Counted from the first letter of the stretch, positions 8,744-17,376 are shown. The stretch is DNA of 52,292 nucleotides from Leptospira sp. B5-022 (GCF_000347035.1 NZ_ANIJ01000011.1:1-52292), one strand, 5' to 3'. The notes: a model not told the origin generated them from the letters alone. Made by a program: numbers and translations.

Positions 8744-9478
8744 ATGGCAGGCAATTCTAAGATAGAATGGACTGAGGCTACTTGGAATCCAGTTACAGGT
8801 TGTACGAAGGTTAGCCTTGGTTGTAAAAATTGCTATGCGGAAACGTTAACGAAGAGATTTGAAAAAACATGGGGACCTTTTTCTAATGTGAAATTGCATC
8901 CGCAAAGATTACAAATACCTTTAAAAAGAAAACAGCCGACGGTCTATTTTGTAAATTCGATGAGTGATATTTTTCACGAAAAAGTATCCAATGAATTTAT
9001 CTATGAAATGTTCAAAATTATGAACAACTGTCCAGAGCATACATTTCAAATATTGACAAAACGACCGGAAAGATTATTAGAATTAGATTCTAAGTTAAAT
9101 TGGACCCCAAATATCTGGATGGGAGTTTCAATTGAAAATAGAATATCCTACAATCGTTTGTATCCATTAAAGCGATGTGGGGCAAAAGTTAAGTTTCTTT
9201 CTCTTGAACCTTTGCTAGAAAGTGTCATTGATATTGATATTATTGGAATAGATTGGGTAATAGTCGGTGGTGAATCGGGACTTCGAGCTCGCCCATTGAT
9301 GGAGGAATGGGTAATTGAAATTAAAACGATTTGCTTTCGAAATAATATCCCGTTTTTCTTTAAGCAATGGGGAGGTAAATGGAAAAAGGAAGGTGGGCGA
9401 GAGCTTGGTGGGAGGGAGTATAATCAAATTCCAAATGGTGTATCTTTAAAAAAATATGAGCATGCGCGTTTGGACTAA
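8744..9478 (+). CDS. DUF5131 (phage Gp37/Gp68) family protein
   Basis: This is a 244-residue protein of nearly standard family length. It has the family opening [29 protein letters not shown], with three cysteines spaced Cx6Cx2C that suggest an iron-sulfur or radical-SAM-like site. Other conserved pieces follow: [32 protein letters not shown], and FLSLEPLLE with VIVGGESG. Such proteins are found in phages, plasmids and islands; their reaction is unknown. A ribosome site (AGAGGA) precedes ATG 8744. A three-Cys-motif partner gene usually sits beside this family. Here only a short broken frame follows (9564-9737). Confidence 0.9.
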   Translation: MAGNSKIEWTEATWNPVTGCTKVSLGCKNCYAETLTKRFEKTWGPFSNVKLHPQRLQIPLKRKQPTVYFVNSMSDIFHEKVSNEFIYEMFKIMNNCPEHTFQILTKRPERLLELDSKLNWTPNIWMGVSIENRISYNRLYPLKRCGAKVKFLSLEPLLESVIDIDIIGIDWVIVGGESGLRARPLMEEWVIEIKTICFRNNIPFFFKQWGGKWKKEGGRELGGREYNQIPNGVSLKKYEHARLD

Positions 9479-9563
9479 TCCTAAATATTGAATACCCAGT
9501 ACGTATTTTTAGTTAATAGTCAAACTTACTTTCAGTATGTAACAATTAATTCAGGGCGCTGCT

Positions 9564-9737
9564 GTGTCTAAAGTTGATTTTCTTTTAATCGACGAGCAAT
9601 GCGAATTGAAATTTATTCCTACCTATTACTATGATTTTAAAAATATTTCTTTAGAAAAAATGTTTGACAGTTTGGATGGAAATAAAAATTTTAGTCAAAG
9701 AAGGGGCTGTAGCTTAACGGAAAAGCGAGGTTCTTAA
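9564..9737 (+). pseudogene. Short frame running into the tRNA-like gene, possible remnant
   Basis: A GTG-initiated frame of 57 residues (SKVDFLLIDEQCELKFIPTY...) ends inside the tRNA-like sequence at 9735-9737. It has no Shine-Dalgarno. The first 45 codons look protein-like; the rest reads through the tRNA. It may be the surviving start of a gene cut off by insertion of the tRNA-bearing segment, perhaps the missing DUF5131 partner. That link is speculative. Confidence 0.25.
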
Positions 9738-9806
9738 TAAATGCAGGAGTGAAAATTTGTGCATTTATTAAAACCCTGCATGCGGGTTCGAATCCCGTCA
9801 GCTCCA
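9703..9806 (+). tRNA. tRNA-like gene with extended hairpin in the anticodon arm
   Basis: The ends form a seven-pair acceptor stem (GGGGCTG with CAGCTCC, one G-T pair). A D arm (GCTT...AAGC with GG in its loop) and a canonical T arm (GCGGG TTCGAAT CCCGT) follow. The segment between D and T arms is 55 nt, about 32 nt too long. It contains a perfect 12-bp inverted repeat, TTAATAAATGCA (9734-9745) and TGCATTTATTAA (9760-9771). This continues the anticodon stem GGTT/AACC past a single bulged C. Removing about 32 nt would leave a seven-base loop CTTAATA, which would read as anticodon UAA. CCA is not encoded. It may be a tRNA with an insertion, a tRNA mimic, or a decayed attachment site. Confidence 0.55.
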
Positions 9807-9812
9807 CATTTC

Positions 9813-10037
9813 TTATATATCAAAAAGATCCTTTGGCTTCACCTTCAGTCTTTTAGAAATTCGAAATAAGGTATTCACATTCGGATTAGTCCGACCATTT
9901 TCAATTTCTTGGATCGTTCTGAAATGAACCGCAAAATCTCCCTCATCCATATCTTCCTGAGTTAATCCGGCAGCTAGTCTAAGTTTTCTGATTCTTTTAC
10001 CAAGTTTTATTCTAAATTCGTCCGAATCCACACACAT
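9813..10037 (-). CDS. Small Xre-family HTH regulator
   Basis: From ATG 10037 the product is 74 residues, almost entirely one helix-turn-helix domain: LGKRIRKLRLAAGLTQEDMDE, then FRTIQEIENGRTNPNVNTLFRISKRLKVKPKDLF, in classic Xre/Cro order. It has no dimerisation or sensor domain. Palindromic sites with the half-site ATGTGGG lie immediately upstream, one of them overlapping the start codon, so the protein very likely represses itself and perhaps the divergent lipoprotein gene at 10210. An upstream in-frame ATG at 10169 would read through those operators and is rejected as the start. Confidence 0.85.
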   Translation of the reverse strand: MCVDSDEFRIKLGKRIRKLRLAAGLTQEDMDEGDFAVHFRTIQEIENGRTNPNVNTLFRISKRLKVKPKDLFDI

Positions 10038-10183
10038 TATTATGTGGGTTGAATAAAGAATATACCTACAGTGCGGAATGTGGGTGATTCGAAAAAGGGA
10101 AAAACGAGTAAAAATCTTAAATATAGCCCACATTCGAATGTGGGTCTTCTTGACGAAAATAAAGGCCACATTTTAATGTGGGT
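10031..10183. promoter_or_regulatory. Cluster of palindromic operators for the Xre regulator
   Basis: A perfect 18-bp palindrome CCCACATTCGAATGTGGG lies at 10127-10144. A second near-palindrome CCACATTTTAATGTGG lies at 10166-10181, its centre 38 bp away. A third copy at 10031-10048 (CACACATTATTATGTGGG, 14 of 18 bases as in the first) overlaps the Xre start. A lone half-site AATGTGGG is at 10077-10084. The cluster fills the divergent intergenic region, as expected for cooperative autorepression. Confidence 0.7.
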
Positions 10184-10209
10184 AAAAATTAGCTTAATTG
10201 AGAGTATCT

Positions 10210-10581
10210 ATGTCTCGGATCCCATTAGATGTGAAATTGGTTCTAATTTATTCACTATTTATTTCCTGCAACCTTCTCAACGAAGTCGGGTTAGTCGATG
10301 ATCGGCAAAAGGGATCTGAGGTAAAGCAGAGGATCCAAGATGCAGTAAATACCTATGTTGCAGTTGCCGCTTCTTATGATCCGTCAGTTCTAACCGCGAG
10401 CAATGCTTCATTAAACGCTCAAGCTTCAAGTTTAGCAGGAATAAATTCCGGAGACTACTATCACAAACAAGATGTGGATAATTGTGTCAGTGAGATCCAA
10501 ACATGGGGATACTTAATTCGATCTCCTGGTTTCATTGCAATGATTCAGTGCCGCTTGAATCCCACTAATCCGATCTATTAG
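10210..10581 (+). CDS. Leptospira-type YY...C lipoprotein
   Basis: A 123-residue protein from ATG 10210 (GAGAG five bases upstream). The N-terminus is a signal peptide with lipobox-like FISCN. The C-terminal part contains YYHKQDVDNCVSEIQTWG, matching YYKKRDVEDCATVIRSFG in the lipoprotein encoded at 48816. The same layout is known from a Leptospira-specific lipoprotein family with a conserved YY and Cys (I believe TIGR04452). Function unknown; an outer-membrane or periplasmic location is expected. Its promoter region holds the Xre operators, so it may be under that regulator. Confidence 0.7.
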   Translation: MSRIPLDVKLVLIYSLFISCNLLNEVGLVDDRQKGSEVKQRIQDAVNTYVAVAASYDPSVLTASNASLNAQASSLAGINSGDYYHKQDVDNCVSEIQTWGYLIRSPGFIAMIQCRLNPTNPIY

Positions 10582-10639
10582 AAAAAAATCCTTTCTTTAA
10601 TTTACGTTTGAATCTTTGAAGGAAAAAGGATCGGTTTAT

Positions 10640-11680
10640 ATGATTAATACATTAAATAAATATAAAATTCTATTTAGAGCTATATTGTTTGTTTCTCTTT
10701 CAGGTTGCGCAACTTTAACTCAAAAACATCTTCAAAACCCGTACACCGCTCGCTGTAACCAATTGGGAATAGTTGGAGATTTGGGACTGGAGCATGTTAT
10801 CACCTTGGATAATGAAAATTCGAGTTTAATTCTGCCGAATAGATTCCAAGAACGAGTTTGGCAGCATGGCTTTACGTATGAAGAGATTGAAATACCTGAT
10901 TTCTATAATAGAAGTCATTATGAAAAAAATCCGATGGAGTTTGTTTCGATTTGGAATCAGAAAGCTGGAAAAACAAATTTTGTTGAAAAGCAATTTTTAA
11001 CTCAGATTCCAAAGATTGATTCTTGGGAAAAGGCGAGATATTTTGAAGCGTTATATAAAGCAATTTGCTCTTCTCCTACTAAAACTGAGGAGCTTCCGGA
11101 TAACCTATTAAATGAAATTGGCATTGTTAAGGAATCATTTGCCGAAGAACAAAAGCAATGGATAAAGACAAATAAGAATTCAGTCAAAGACATCTTAGAA
11201 TACAACGATAAGGTCCGTGATAGGAGATCGGAACAAATATCACATGAAGCTTTGAATAAGCTATTAGATAACAAAGTTAGAGGATACCTTTCAAAAAAGT
11301 ATCCATTCACGAAGCCTTACCTTGATTTCAACATTGTTTCGATCGACGGTACGAAAGCGAAAGAAAGTTTTTATAAACTCTTTAGAGCATTAATTTTAGG
11401 CAGAAATCCTAATACTGGTTTTAAGGTGGAATTAAAAATTTCTTCCGAGGCTGACAAAATCGTTTGGGATATTGAGAATAATGGAGAAGGAATGATTTTC
11501 TATTTCAATCCATTCAAGCAATCAATGGTCGTTCAAAAGGTGCTCTCTCGAAAGGGATTACTCACATCAAATTTGGATATGGAGAGTTCTAACCTTGCTA
11601 TAAAACAAATTTTTCCCGTGTATTGGAGCATTCCTCAGGACAGCCATTTAGATTTGGATTTTATCGAATCAATAAAATGA
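10640..11680 (+). CDS. Putative lipoprotein of unknown function
   Basis: ATG 10640 is preceded by GGAAAAAGGA and gives 346 residues. The signal peptide ends in LSGC, a good lipobox. The mature part has no domain I recognise. It alternates charged helical regions (KESFAEEQKQWIKTNKNSVKD) with beta-like segments near the end. It lies 58 bp after the YY...C lipoprotein and 33 bp before a small membrane protein, so these genes probably form one envelope operon. Confidence 0.65.
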   Translation: MINTLNKYKILFRAILFVSLSGCATLTQKHLQNPYTARCNQLGIVGDLGLEHVITLDNENSSLILPNRFQERVWQHGFTYEEIEIPDFYNRSHYEKNPMEFVSIWNQKAGKTNFVEKQFLTQIPKIDSWEKARYFEALYKAICSSPTKTEELPDNLLNEIGIVKESFAEEQKQWIKTNKNSVKDILEYNDKVRDRRSEQISHEALNKLLDNKVRGYLSKKYPFTKPYLDFNIVSIDGTKAKESFYKLFRALILGRNPNTGFKVELKISSEADKIVWDIENNGEGMIFYFNPFKQSMVVQKVLSRKGLLTSNLDMESSNLAIKQIFPVYWSIPQDSHLDLDFIESIK

Positions 11681-11713
11681 AATTTAAGAAAGTGAACGTA
11701 TAGGAGATAACGA

Positions 11714-11884
11714 ATGGGTAAAGAGGATAAGAATCGGGATAAGGAAGAAATTATTATCGAGACAAAGACCAAAGGATTCGGATTCATAAAGTCTTGTATC
11801 GGATTTCTTTGCTTGGGACCTATTGGGATTTTATTCGGGTTTTGCGGAATGGGAAAAAGCAAGACTCGTATTTATAAAAAGTAA
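11714..11884 (+). CDS. Small membrane protein, 56 residues
   Basis: AGGAG (11702-11706), eight bases before ATG 11714, is a strong ribosome site. The product has a charged N-terminus (MGKEDKNRDKEEIIIETKTK) and one hydrophobic glycine/cysteine-rich segment (SCIGFLCLGPIGILFGFCGMG) with a basic tail, so it should be a single-pass membrane protein. Its stop codon is one base before the ATG of the DUF2085 gene, suggesting coupling. Function unknown. Confidence 0.6.
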   Translation: MGKEDKNRDKEEIIIETKTKGFGFIKSCIGFLCLGPIGILFGFCGMGKSKTRIYKK

Positions 11885-11885
11885 T

Positions 11886-12296
11886 ATGCAACATTCGAGT
11901 TTTTGGACTGTAATAGAGGGTCTACTTCTTCGGAGAATGGATTCTCTTCGAAAGTCACTTTCTTATCTCCCGCACTTTTGTCATCAGTGGGAGGAGCGGT
12001 CATTTTCATATAAAGGCCATCCTTTTCCAGTCTGTGCCCGATGCACTGGTGTGTATTTCGGCCAATGTGTGTCACTGGGATTATTTACCTCCTTCTGGCC
12101 TATTTCTGCTAGTCTTTGGATTTTTTTTGCCTTATTGGTTCCGATGGGAATTGATTGGAGCATCCAGGAATTTCTCGGAATTCAATCTACTAATCTCCGG
12201 AGATTCGTTACTGGATTCTTTGGTGGCTTTGGATTCTATGGTATTGGAATGACAATTGTTTATAATGCATTCCTTTTTCTGCGTTCATTGCTTTAG
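11886..12296 (+). CDS. DUF2085 membrane protein
   Basis: A 136-residue protein from ATG 11886. It has the DUF2085 signature: CHQWEERSFSYKGHPFPVCARCTGVYFG, where CxRC and the preceding CHQ suggest a metal or redox site, then hydrophobic segments and PMGIDWSIQEFLGIQSTNLRR. Three membrane segments are likely. The family is common in Leptospira and Bacteroidetes; its role is unknown. It follows the 56-residue membrane protein at one base distance. Confidence 0.8.
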   Translation: MQHSSFWTVIEGLLLRRMDSLRKSLSYLPHFCHQWEERSFSYKGHPFPVCARCTGVYFGQCVSLGLFTSFWPISASLWIFFALLVPMGIDWSIQEFLGIQSTNLRRFVTGFFGGFGFYGIGMTIVYNAFLFLRSLL

Positions 12297-12413
12297 ATTT
12301 AAATTGATCAAGTAGTCTCTAAATTTACTCAGCTTTATCTAAAAATATAAAAAACAAAATAATAACTCTCGTTCCAGAAAAAACGCTTTCTTATATTACA
12401 AATAAATAAAATG

Positions 12414-12436
12414 AAACTCCTAGTTCTTTGGAGTTT
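12414..12436 (+). promoter_or_regulatory. Hairpin covering the ribosome site of the DUF932 gene
   Basis: AAACTCC (12414-12420) and GGAGTTT (12430-12436) form a perfect 7-bp stem with a nine-base loop. The right arm contains the only Shine-Dalgarno (GGAG) for ATG 12439, so folding would hide it. Confidence 0.45.
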
Positions 12437-12438
12437 AT

Positions 12439-13215
12439 ATGAGTTTTAGTTATGAGGATTTAAAAGAGAGAGCTCCCTCGGTTTTTAAGGATGCCAGTTA
12501 CGGTAAACCAAGCGAAAGATACTTGCAAATAAAGACTTCGGATGTCCTCTCAAACTTTTTTGACAAAGGGTGGGAGGTGCAGTCCGCTGCTGAAAAGAAT
12601 GTACGAAAGGAAGATCGTAAGGGATTTCAGAAACACTTAGTCATTCTGAAACATATAGATTATAGGATTGTAGATGAGGGAAATCTAAATGTTGTCATCC
12701 GGAATTCTCATGATCAGACAAATGCCTTAGAGATCTTTTATGGTTTTATGAGGGTCGCTTGTGCAAATCAACTCATGGTAAAAGATATTGGTAAGGTCGG
12801 GGACCATTCTGTATTTAGGCATTACAAGACAAACCAAGATGCCATTCGGAACAAGATTGAAGAGGTTATCAACGGATTCGAAGGGCTGATAGATGAAATT
12901 CGTTTTCTAAAAGCCAAGGAATTGAACTCCGAACAAGTAAACTCGTTTGTAACTAAAGCTGTGGACCTTCGTTTTGGATCGGATTTTGTTTTGGATCGAG
13001 AAAGCATTAAAAGGTCAGTATTGCGAGTTCGCCGTCTTGAGGATAACGGATTCGATGCTTGGAGAGTTTTGAACCGAGTCCAGGAGACTTTCGTAAAGGG
13101 TATAGGACGATATATGGTTCCTACTATCGGTCTAAAGAAGATTAAAAGCCTAAGTAGTATAGATAGGCTTGTCTCTTTTAATGATGATCTCTGGAAATTG
13201 GCTAAGAACATATAA
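12439..13215 (+). CDS. DUF932 phage/plasmid-like protein
   Basis: This 258-residue protein resembles the DUF932 (plasmid/phage-like) family. Recognisable pieces are RYLQIKTSDVLSNFFDKGWEV, HLVILKH, then VIRNSHDQTNALEIFYGFMRVACANQLMV and VFRHYKTNQDA. The family is widespread on plasmids and prophages, usually near replication or recombination genes; its activity is unknown. It is convergent with the replication initiator 52 bp downstream. Translation may be gated by the hairpin at 12414-12436. Confidence 0.8.
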   Translation: MSFSYEDLKERAPSVFKDASYGKPSERYLQIKTSDVLSNFFDKGWEVQSAAEKNVRKEDRKGFQKHLVILKHIDYRIVDEGNLNVVIRNSHDQTNALEIFYGFMRVACANQLMVKDIGKVGDHSVFRHYKTNQDAIRNKIEEVINGFEGLIDEIRFLKAKELNSEQVNSFVTKAVDLRFGSDFVLDRESIKRSVLRVRRLEDNGFDAWRVLNRVQETFVKGIGRYMVPTIGLKKIKSLSSIDRLVSFNDDLWKLAKNI

Positions 13216-13267
13216 TGCTCAAAGAATGCAGAATGGATCGTGCAACGCGATAGGCGGAGTATAGCCT

Positions 13268-14392
13268 CTACGAAACTTCTCTCAAAGCATTCTCCCTCAA
13301 ATGCTCAGCCAGCGATTTTCTATAGATAGGACCAATCGGAAATTTTGCAACTTTAACTTGAGTTTCCAAAATTGATTCGATTAATTCTTGGGCTAGTCCC
13401 CCTTCACCAGTTAGGTAGTCATTCATTAGAACGGCAGTCCGTAATATTTTCTTTTTCTTTTTTGATATTCTTTCTTTTTGCTTCCGAATCGCTTCGTTAA
13501 AATTTGAATGACCCTTCGGTTTCCGAGATCCATCGTTTAGAAATAGATTATGAGAGGACCGGAGTGCGTCTATCGTTTCATCCACAAGCCTGTCAATATT
13601 CCTCTTTCCTGCATAATATAGACGTAGGGCTGTTTTCATGTCTGAGCAATCAAGCGGAACTCGATCAGCTATACTTTCAATTTCCTTTAAGTAATTAAGA
13701 GTATCCCGGATATACGAATTGTAAGCGTCCTCTAAACTTTCTCTAATTGCATATAGGAAATTAGAGTCAAAAATATCTTTCACTTTACCGGCATTCATAA
13801 GTCTAAGTTCAATTCGCAAGACATCATCATCTATATCGATTCTTTTATTGTTCGCAAGCTGTTCTTTCTTGTCATAGAAAATAAGAGTTTGCGAATTGGT
13901 TTCGATATAAACTGAGCTTTTAAAGAATTTAGTTTTGTTTCTCGGGATTTCAGCCATCCTCAGGAGGTGCAGGTATTGCGAGTAAGGATTAAGTAATTTA
14001 ATATTTCTGAATATATCGATTCGGGATACTTGGACCTTATTCCAGTCTCTTATGAAAATACCCATTTCGTTCAATCTTGTGATCAAAGAAAAATATAGGC
14101 CACGGTTATCTAATGGGGTATCAGAGGAAAAATTATATCCGTTGTATAGTTCCGATAGGGAAAAGTCGATCCAGTACTCTTTCTTCCAATCGGAATGAGC
14201 TCGATATTCGACACGAACCCCATTGTTGATTTGTGCAATTACTTCCTTTCCTTTTTTATTCTTATACTTCTTAGGTTTGAATAGATCGCTGTTTTTACTG
14301 ACATTATGACTCTTTGTAAATAGCACTACTGTATCTATCCCTAAGTAAGAGTAAGGATCTTGGGTTGTTTTAAAATACACACTGACGTCCAA
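13268..14392 (-). CDS. Plasmid/phage replication initiator, gene II/X-like
   Basis: A 374-residue protein with the pattern of phage/plasmid gene II/X replication proteins. A strand-rich N-terminus carries VQVSRIDIFRNIKL; SVYIETNSQTLIFYDKKEQLANN and LRIELRLM follow, then a helical, lysine-rich C-terminus (IRKQKERISKKKKK). Members start rolling-circle replication by nicking at the origin. The nicking tyrosine cannot be assigned by eye. The upstream non-coding block 14393-14983 is the natural origin candidate, and a good promoter lies at 14420-14448. A 52-kb circle is large for rolling-circle replication, so a theta-type role cannot be excluded. Confidence 0.7.
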   Translation of the reverse strand: MDVSVYFKTTQDPYSYLGIDTVVLFTKSHNVSKNSDLFKPKKYKNKKGKEVIAQINNGVRVEYRAHSDWKKEYWIDFSLSELYNGYNFSSDTPLDNRGLYFSLITRLNEMGIFIRDWNKVQVSRIDIFRNIKLLNPYSQYLHLLRMAEIPRNKTKFFKSSVYIETNSQTLIFYDKKEQLANNKRIDIDDDVLRIELRLMNAGKVKDIFDSNFLYAIRESLEDAYNSYIRDTLNYLKEIESIADRVPLDCSDMKTALRLYYAGKRNIDRLVDETIDALRSSHNLFLNDGSRKPKGHSNFNEAIRKQKERISKKKKKILRTAVLMNDYLTGEGGLAQELIESILETQVKVAKFPIGPIYRKSLAEHLRENALREVS

Positions 14393-14419
14393 AGTTTAAA
14401 TTTTGGTGCCTTACCTTCT

Positions 14420-14448
14420 TCTTTAGTCTTTCCGTAGAAAACTGTCAA
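14420..14448 (-). promoter_or_regulatory. Sigma-70-like promoter of the replication initiator
   Basis: On the minus strand TTGACA (14443-14448) is followed after 17 bases by TAAAGA (14420-14425), close to consensus -35/-10 spacing. It lies 28 bases upstream of the initiator start codon. Confidence 0.6.
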
Positions 14449-14983
14449 AAACTGCCAAATTGTCCCTTTTGAATTAGGAAAACGGAAGGAAATTACCAAT
14501 ATACCTCTTTAGTACAATTTCCTAAAAATTTTCCAAATAGAGTCACAATAAATAAGCGTCCTAAACTCCTCTTATAATATAGGCCACCCACCTAAGACCC
14601 CTCGGACCCCCTTTTATTTAATAAGGACTCTTTAGGACGCCTAATTACTGTCCCATAAGTCTCTCCAACCAGTAATCTTATAGTTAAAAGGCCACTTTAG
14701 GACCCCGGACCAGAAACTTAAGAAAAAATACACTAATTAATCGGAGAATGAACTCAGAACCAACTGAAGACGATCCTTGGATACTTATAAGAGTAATGTT
14801 ACTCAAGTGATGGAACTTGAGTTGAGGCTCATAGTAGACAGTGGTCGGGAAGTCAGAAGGATCTTGGGAATTTTTCTACTAATGTATCAAATCCAAGCCG
14901 GAAGTCGGGAAATCAATCGGGAGTAAAGACCTGTTGGAAGTCTTGATAGTAGGTCTTGGGTAAAAATTAAAGGAGGTCCCTGA
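14449..14983. other. Repeat-rich non-coding block, putative replication origin
   Basis: No gene is seen here. Repeats include GCGTCCTAAA (14556-14565) inverted as TTTAGGACGC (14631-14640) and again as TTTAGGACCC (about 14696). GGAAATT and AATTTCC form another inverted pair (about 14488-14522). GTCGGGAA repeats near 14844 and 14903, and a short hairpin GGTCC/GGACC (14975-14990) straddles the next start codon. Position beside the initiator gene and the iteron-like repeats suggest the origin; strand-nicking sites cannot be identified by eye. Confidence 0.5.
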
Positions 14984-16024
14984 ATGGACCAAAATCAAAT
15001 ACAAATGGAAAGGTTGGGGTTAAGATACCAAAGTTCCCGAAAAGATGGAGTCGGCATTGGGATAGAGAGCATTACTCTCTCGTTCCCAATTGAAGATGTT
15101 GAGAAAGTCGTGCCAGACGAAAATAGCGAGTGGATAATTGATGAGCTGGATATTCCGGATCTATCAACAATTAAATATGAAGTTAAAGGTAGGAAATTTT
15201 TCGTGACCTATCCTTTGGCACAATTCTTGTCAGGGTTTGCTCTTCCGACTGATTCCAGTGATTTGCATGAAGAGTTTTATCAGGACTTAGAAAGGAATCA
15301 GTATCTGAATGGCTATGAGATTCATAGCTTTGAGAATATGGAAGTTGAGTCTGTCCATTTGATACAAGCTGTTAAGATCGATGTAGACCATGCTGATGAA
15401 ATCCGTGACTTAGAAAATTGGATCATGGGCCAATGCTATCAAGGATACCAAGGCATTGAGAAATCTGATGTATCAATCAATGGAGCAAAGGTGCGTTGCA
15501 CGTTAACTCCGTTTAGATCTAAAGACCAATTCAATTGGAAGAATTTCATCCGTGACGGCTACCAGTTTGAACTTGGAGTTATTCTTGAGAATTCTAAGAG
15601 TATAAAAGACTCCTTCGGAAGGAATAAAGTTGAAGCTTTGACAGTTCATTCTATCCAGGAAGTCATGAGGAAGAATGCCAAGAGCTTGTTTGATTCAATG
15701 GGGTATCTGTATACGTTGGTAGATACACTTGGGCATATAAAAGCTATTCAAGGAAATCTTGGGTCAATTTTTAGAGTGGCATCCGAAATGGATATACCTG
15801 AAAGCCTTGATATTCAGAAAGCTGACCTTTCTTTAGTTCGGATTAAAGAATTTGAAGAAAGCATAAAGAATATCAAAGCCTTTGAAGATTATATCTGTGA
15901 ATTGTCTGGATGGTTATTGGGGAACAGTGAGCACGAAGCTTCTGTTATTAGATCGCTTGCGAAAATCGGTAAAGCCCTGGTAGGTCCAGAATTCGAGATT
16001 GAATTAGAGAACTGTAATAAATAA
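14984..16024 (+). CDS. Hypothetical plasmid protein downstream of the putative origin
   Basis: A 346-residue acidic protein with a near-perfect Shine-Dalgarno (AAGGAGGT at 14970-14977). No domain is recognised. It has no signal peptide or membrane segment. The C-terminal part is helical (RIKEFEESIKNIKAFEDYICELSGWLLG). Its start codon sits in the loop of the small hairpin GGTCC CTGAAT GGACC. Being divergent from the initiator across the origin block, it may have a maintenance or copy-control role, but nothing in the sequence proves this. Confidence 0.65.
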   Translation: MDQNQIQMERLGLRYQSSRKDGVGIGIESITLSFPIEDVEKVVPDENSEWIIDELDIPDLSTIKYEVKGRKFFVTYPLAQFLSGFALPTDSSDLHEEFYQDLERNQYLNGYEIHSFENMEVESVHLIQAVKIDVDHADEIRDLENWIMGQCYQGYQGIEKSDVSINGAKVRCTLTPFRSKDQFNWKNFIRDGYQFELGVILENSKSIKDSFGRNKVEALTVHSIQEVMRKNAKSLFDSMGYLYTLVDTLGHIKAIQGNLGSIFRVASEMDIPESLDIQKADLSLVRIKEFEESIKNIKAFEDYICELSGWLLGNSEHEASVIRSLAKIGKALVGPEFEIELENCNK

Positions 16025-16064
16025 AATTATCCTTTTAAAGAAAATATATGATTGTTGGCCGGGG

Positions 16065-16613
16065 CTAAAGGGGTAAGGCCTTGGTCAACAATCTCTGCCC
16101 AAGAGTGTTTCGTAAACTTTGGGGATGAATGATCCTTCCAGAAATTGTTCTGACATTCCAAGAATTTACGATTAATTGCAATGCCCTTGTACTAAGATTA
16201 TTCCTTTCTTTATTGTTTCTTCTTGGTCGGCTAACAAAGAAAAAATCCGAATCGATTCCAAACATTTCGTGGTATTCTTGCACAGCGTTTAAACAGGCCT
16301 CACTAATAGCTGAGTATTTCTTCCTACCACATTTCCCTACGTAACTAACGTATGACTGCCCAGAGGACTCTTTAGAGACGTCTGAGAGCCTTAAGGAAAC
16401 GATTTCCATTGCAAGTAAACCTAACTCCTGCATTACCTGGAAAAGGGCTCTGTTTCGGTAAGTCTCTTCTGTCTTAGGGTCGGAAAAGTCCTTTTGGAGT
16501 TTTTCCAGGGTTATTTCAGACAAACAATTTTCATTTCGGGAAGTCATTAAATCCTTCTCGGCAGACTTCGGAATGTAAGAAGCAAGATATTTAACATTAG
16601 ATTCGATAGACAT
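16065..16613 (-). pseudogene. Decayed tyrosine recombinase, truncated
   Basis: From ATG 16613 (AAAGGA upstream) this 182-residue frame is clearly a paralogue of the recombinase at 18483. Shared pieces include MSI.SNV at the start, YRNRAL, EIVSLR.SD, LQLIVNSWNVRT and IIHP.SLR. The first catalytic Arg is lost (ALRAKEI became LLAMEI), HPHSLRHT became HPQSLRNT, and the frame stops soon after. The second His and the Tyr nucleophile are missing, so it cannot catalyse recombination. It might still bind DNA as an inhibitor, but decay is simpler. Confidence 0.75.
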
Positions 16614-16893
16614 AGGTTTTGTTCCTTTAAAGGAAATTTCAAACGATACCGGAAGTGACTGAGGCATGTAGCTTCAAGATTGAAATTGAATTCCTTAAAA
16701 ATTTTTCTAAAGAATTAGTGGGAACTGCTATAGGATTGAGGTATTTAAAAAAGAATATTAGCAGAGTCTTTGACCTGATCAATAGCCAACTCTTTCACTG
16801 ATGCGATCAGATATATACGACATTCTTCCTATTTTTGATCTGAAACTTTTCAGAAGCAAAACTACTAATTAAGTAAATAGGAGGAAGTCAGAA

Positions 16894-17253
16894 ATGGCGG
16901 ATTTAATTTGTTCAAAATGTTCGATCGAGTATAATCTAGAAAGAAGAAGATACATGTTTAGGGATGATGAGGGAGGATCAGTGAGTTGCCATGAATGCGG
17001 AACTACTTTGTATTCATGGGGTGCAATGGCTTGTACATTCTCTTTGGTAAGAATTAGAACAGCGGAAGAAGAAAAACAGGAAATGATTAATAGACCAGTT
17101 TTTCAGGTAGAAGTAAATAAACCAATCTTAGGGCCTCGCTGTCGATGTAAGGAAAAAATGATTCTTAAAAATGGATTATATGGTAAATTCTGGGGATGTG
17201 TAAATTTTCCAAAAGGCTGTAGAATGATAAAGAAGTATAAACCGAAGAAATAA
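16894..17253 (+). CDS. Double zinc-ribbon protein
   Basis: A 119-residue protein with AGGAGGAAG before ATG 16894. It has two zinc-ribbon-like halves. The first uses CSKC (6/9) and CHEC (32/35). The second, RCRCKEKMILKNGLYGKFWGCVNFPKGCR, resembles the C-terminal zinc fingers of topoisomerase I, where short metal-bound modules bind single-stranded DNA. It probably binds DNA or RNA. It is followed by a convergent intergenic region with two large inverted repeats. Confidence 0.65.
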   Translation: MADLICSKCSIEYNLERRRYMFRDDEGGSVSCHECGTTLYSWGAMACTFSLVRIRTAEEEKQEMINRPVFQVEVNKPILGPRCRCKEKMILKNGLYGKFWGCVNFPKGCRMIKKYKPKK

Positions 17254-17376
17254 ACAATCTATGCAAACGATCGTAAATATTGTTTCAACTAAATCGATAT
17301 TCGTCTGGTAAATGTTTTATCTTGAAAATAGGAAGAAGAATTACAAGAAACTTCATTCATTTCATAGAAATTACTG

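Noticed and set aside
9813..10169. Longer 118-residue version of the Xre protein
   Set aside because: The extra 44 residues are encoded across the palindromic operators and look nothing like protein; the 74-residue form is a complete HTH domain.
12822..13211. 129-codon minus-strand ORF
   Set aside because: It fully overlaps the DUF932 gene, whose family pattern is clear, and has no ribosome site.
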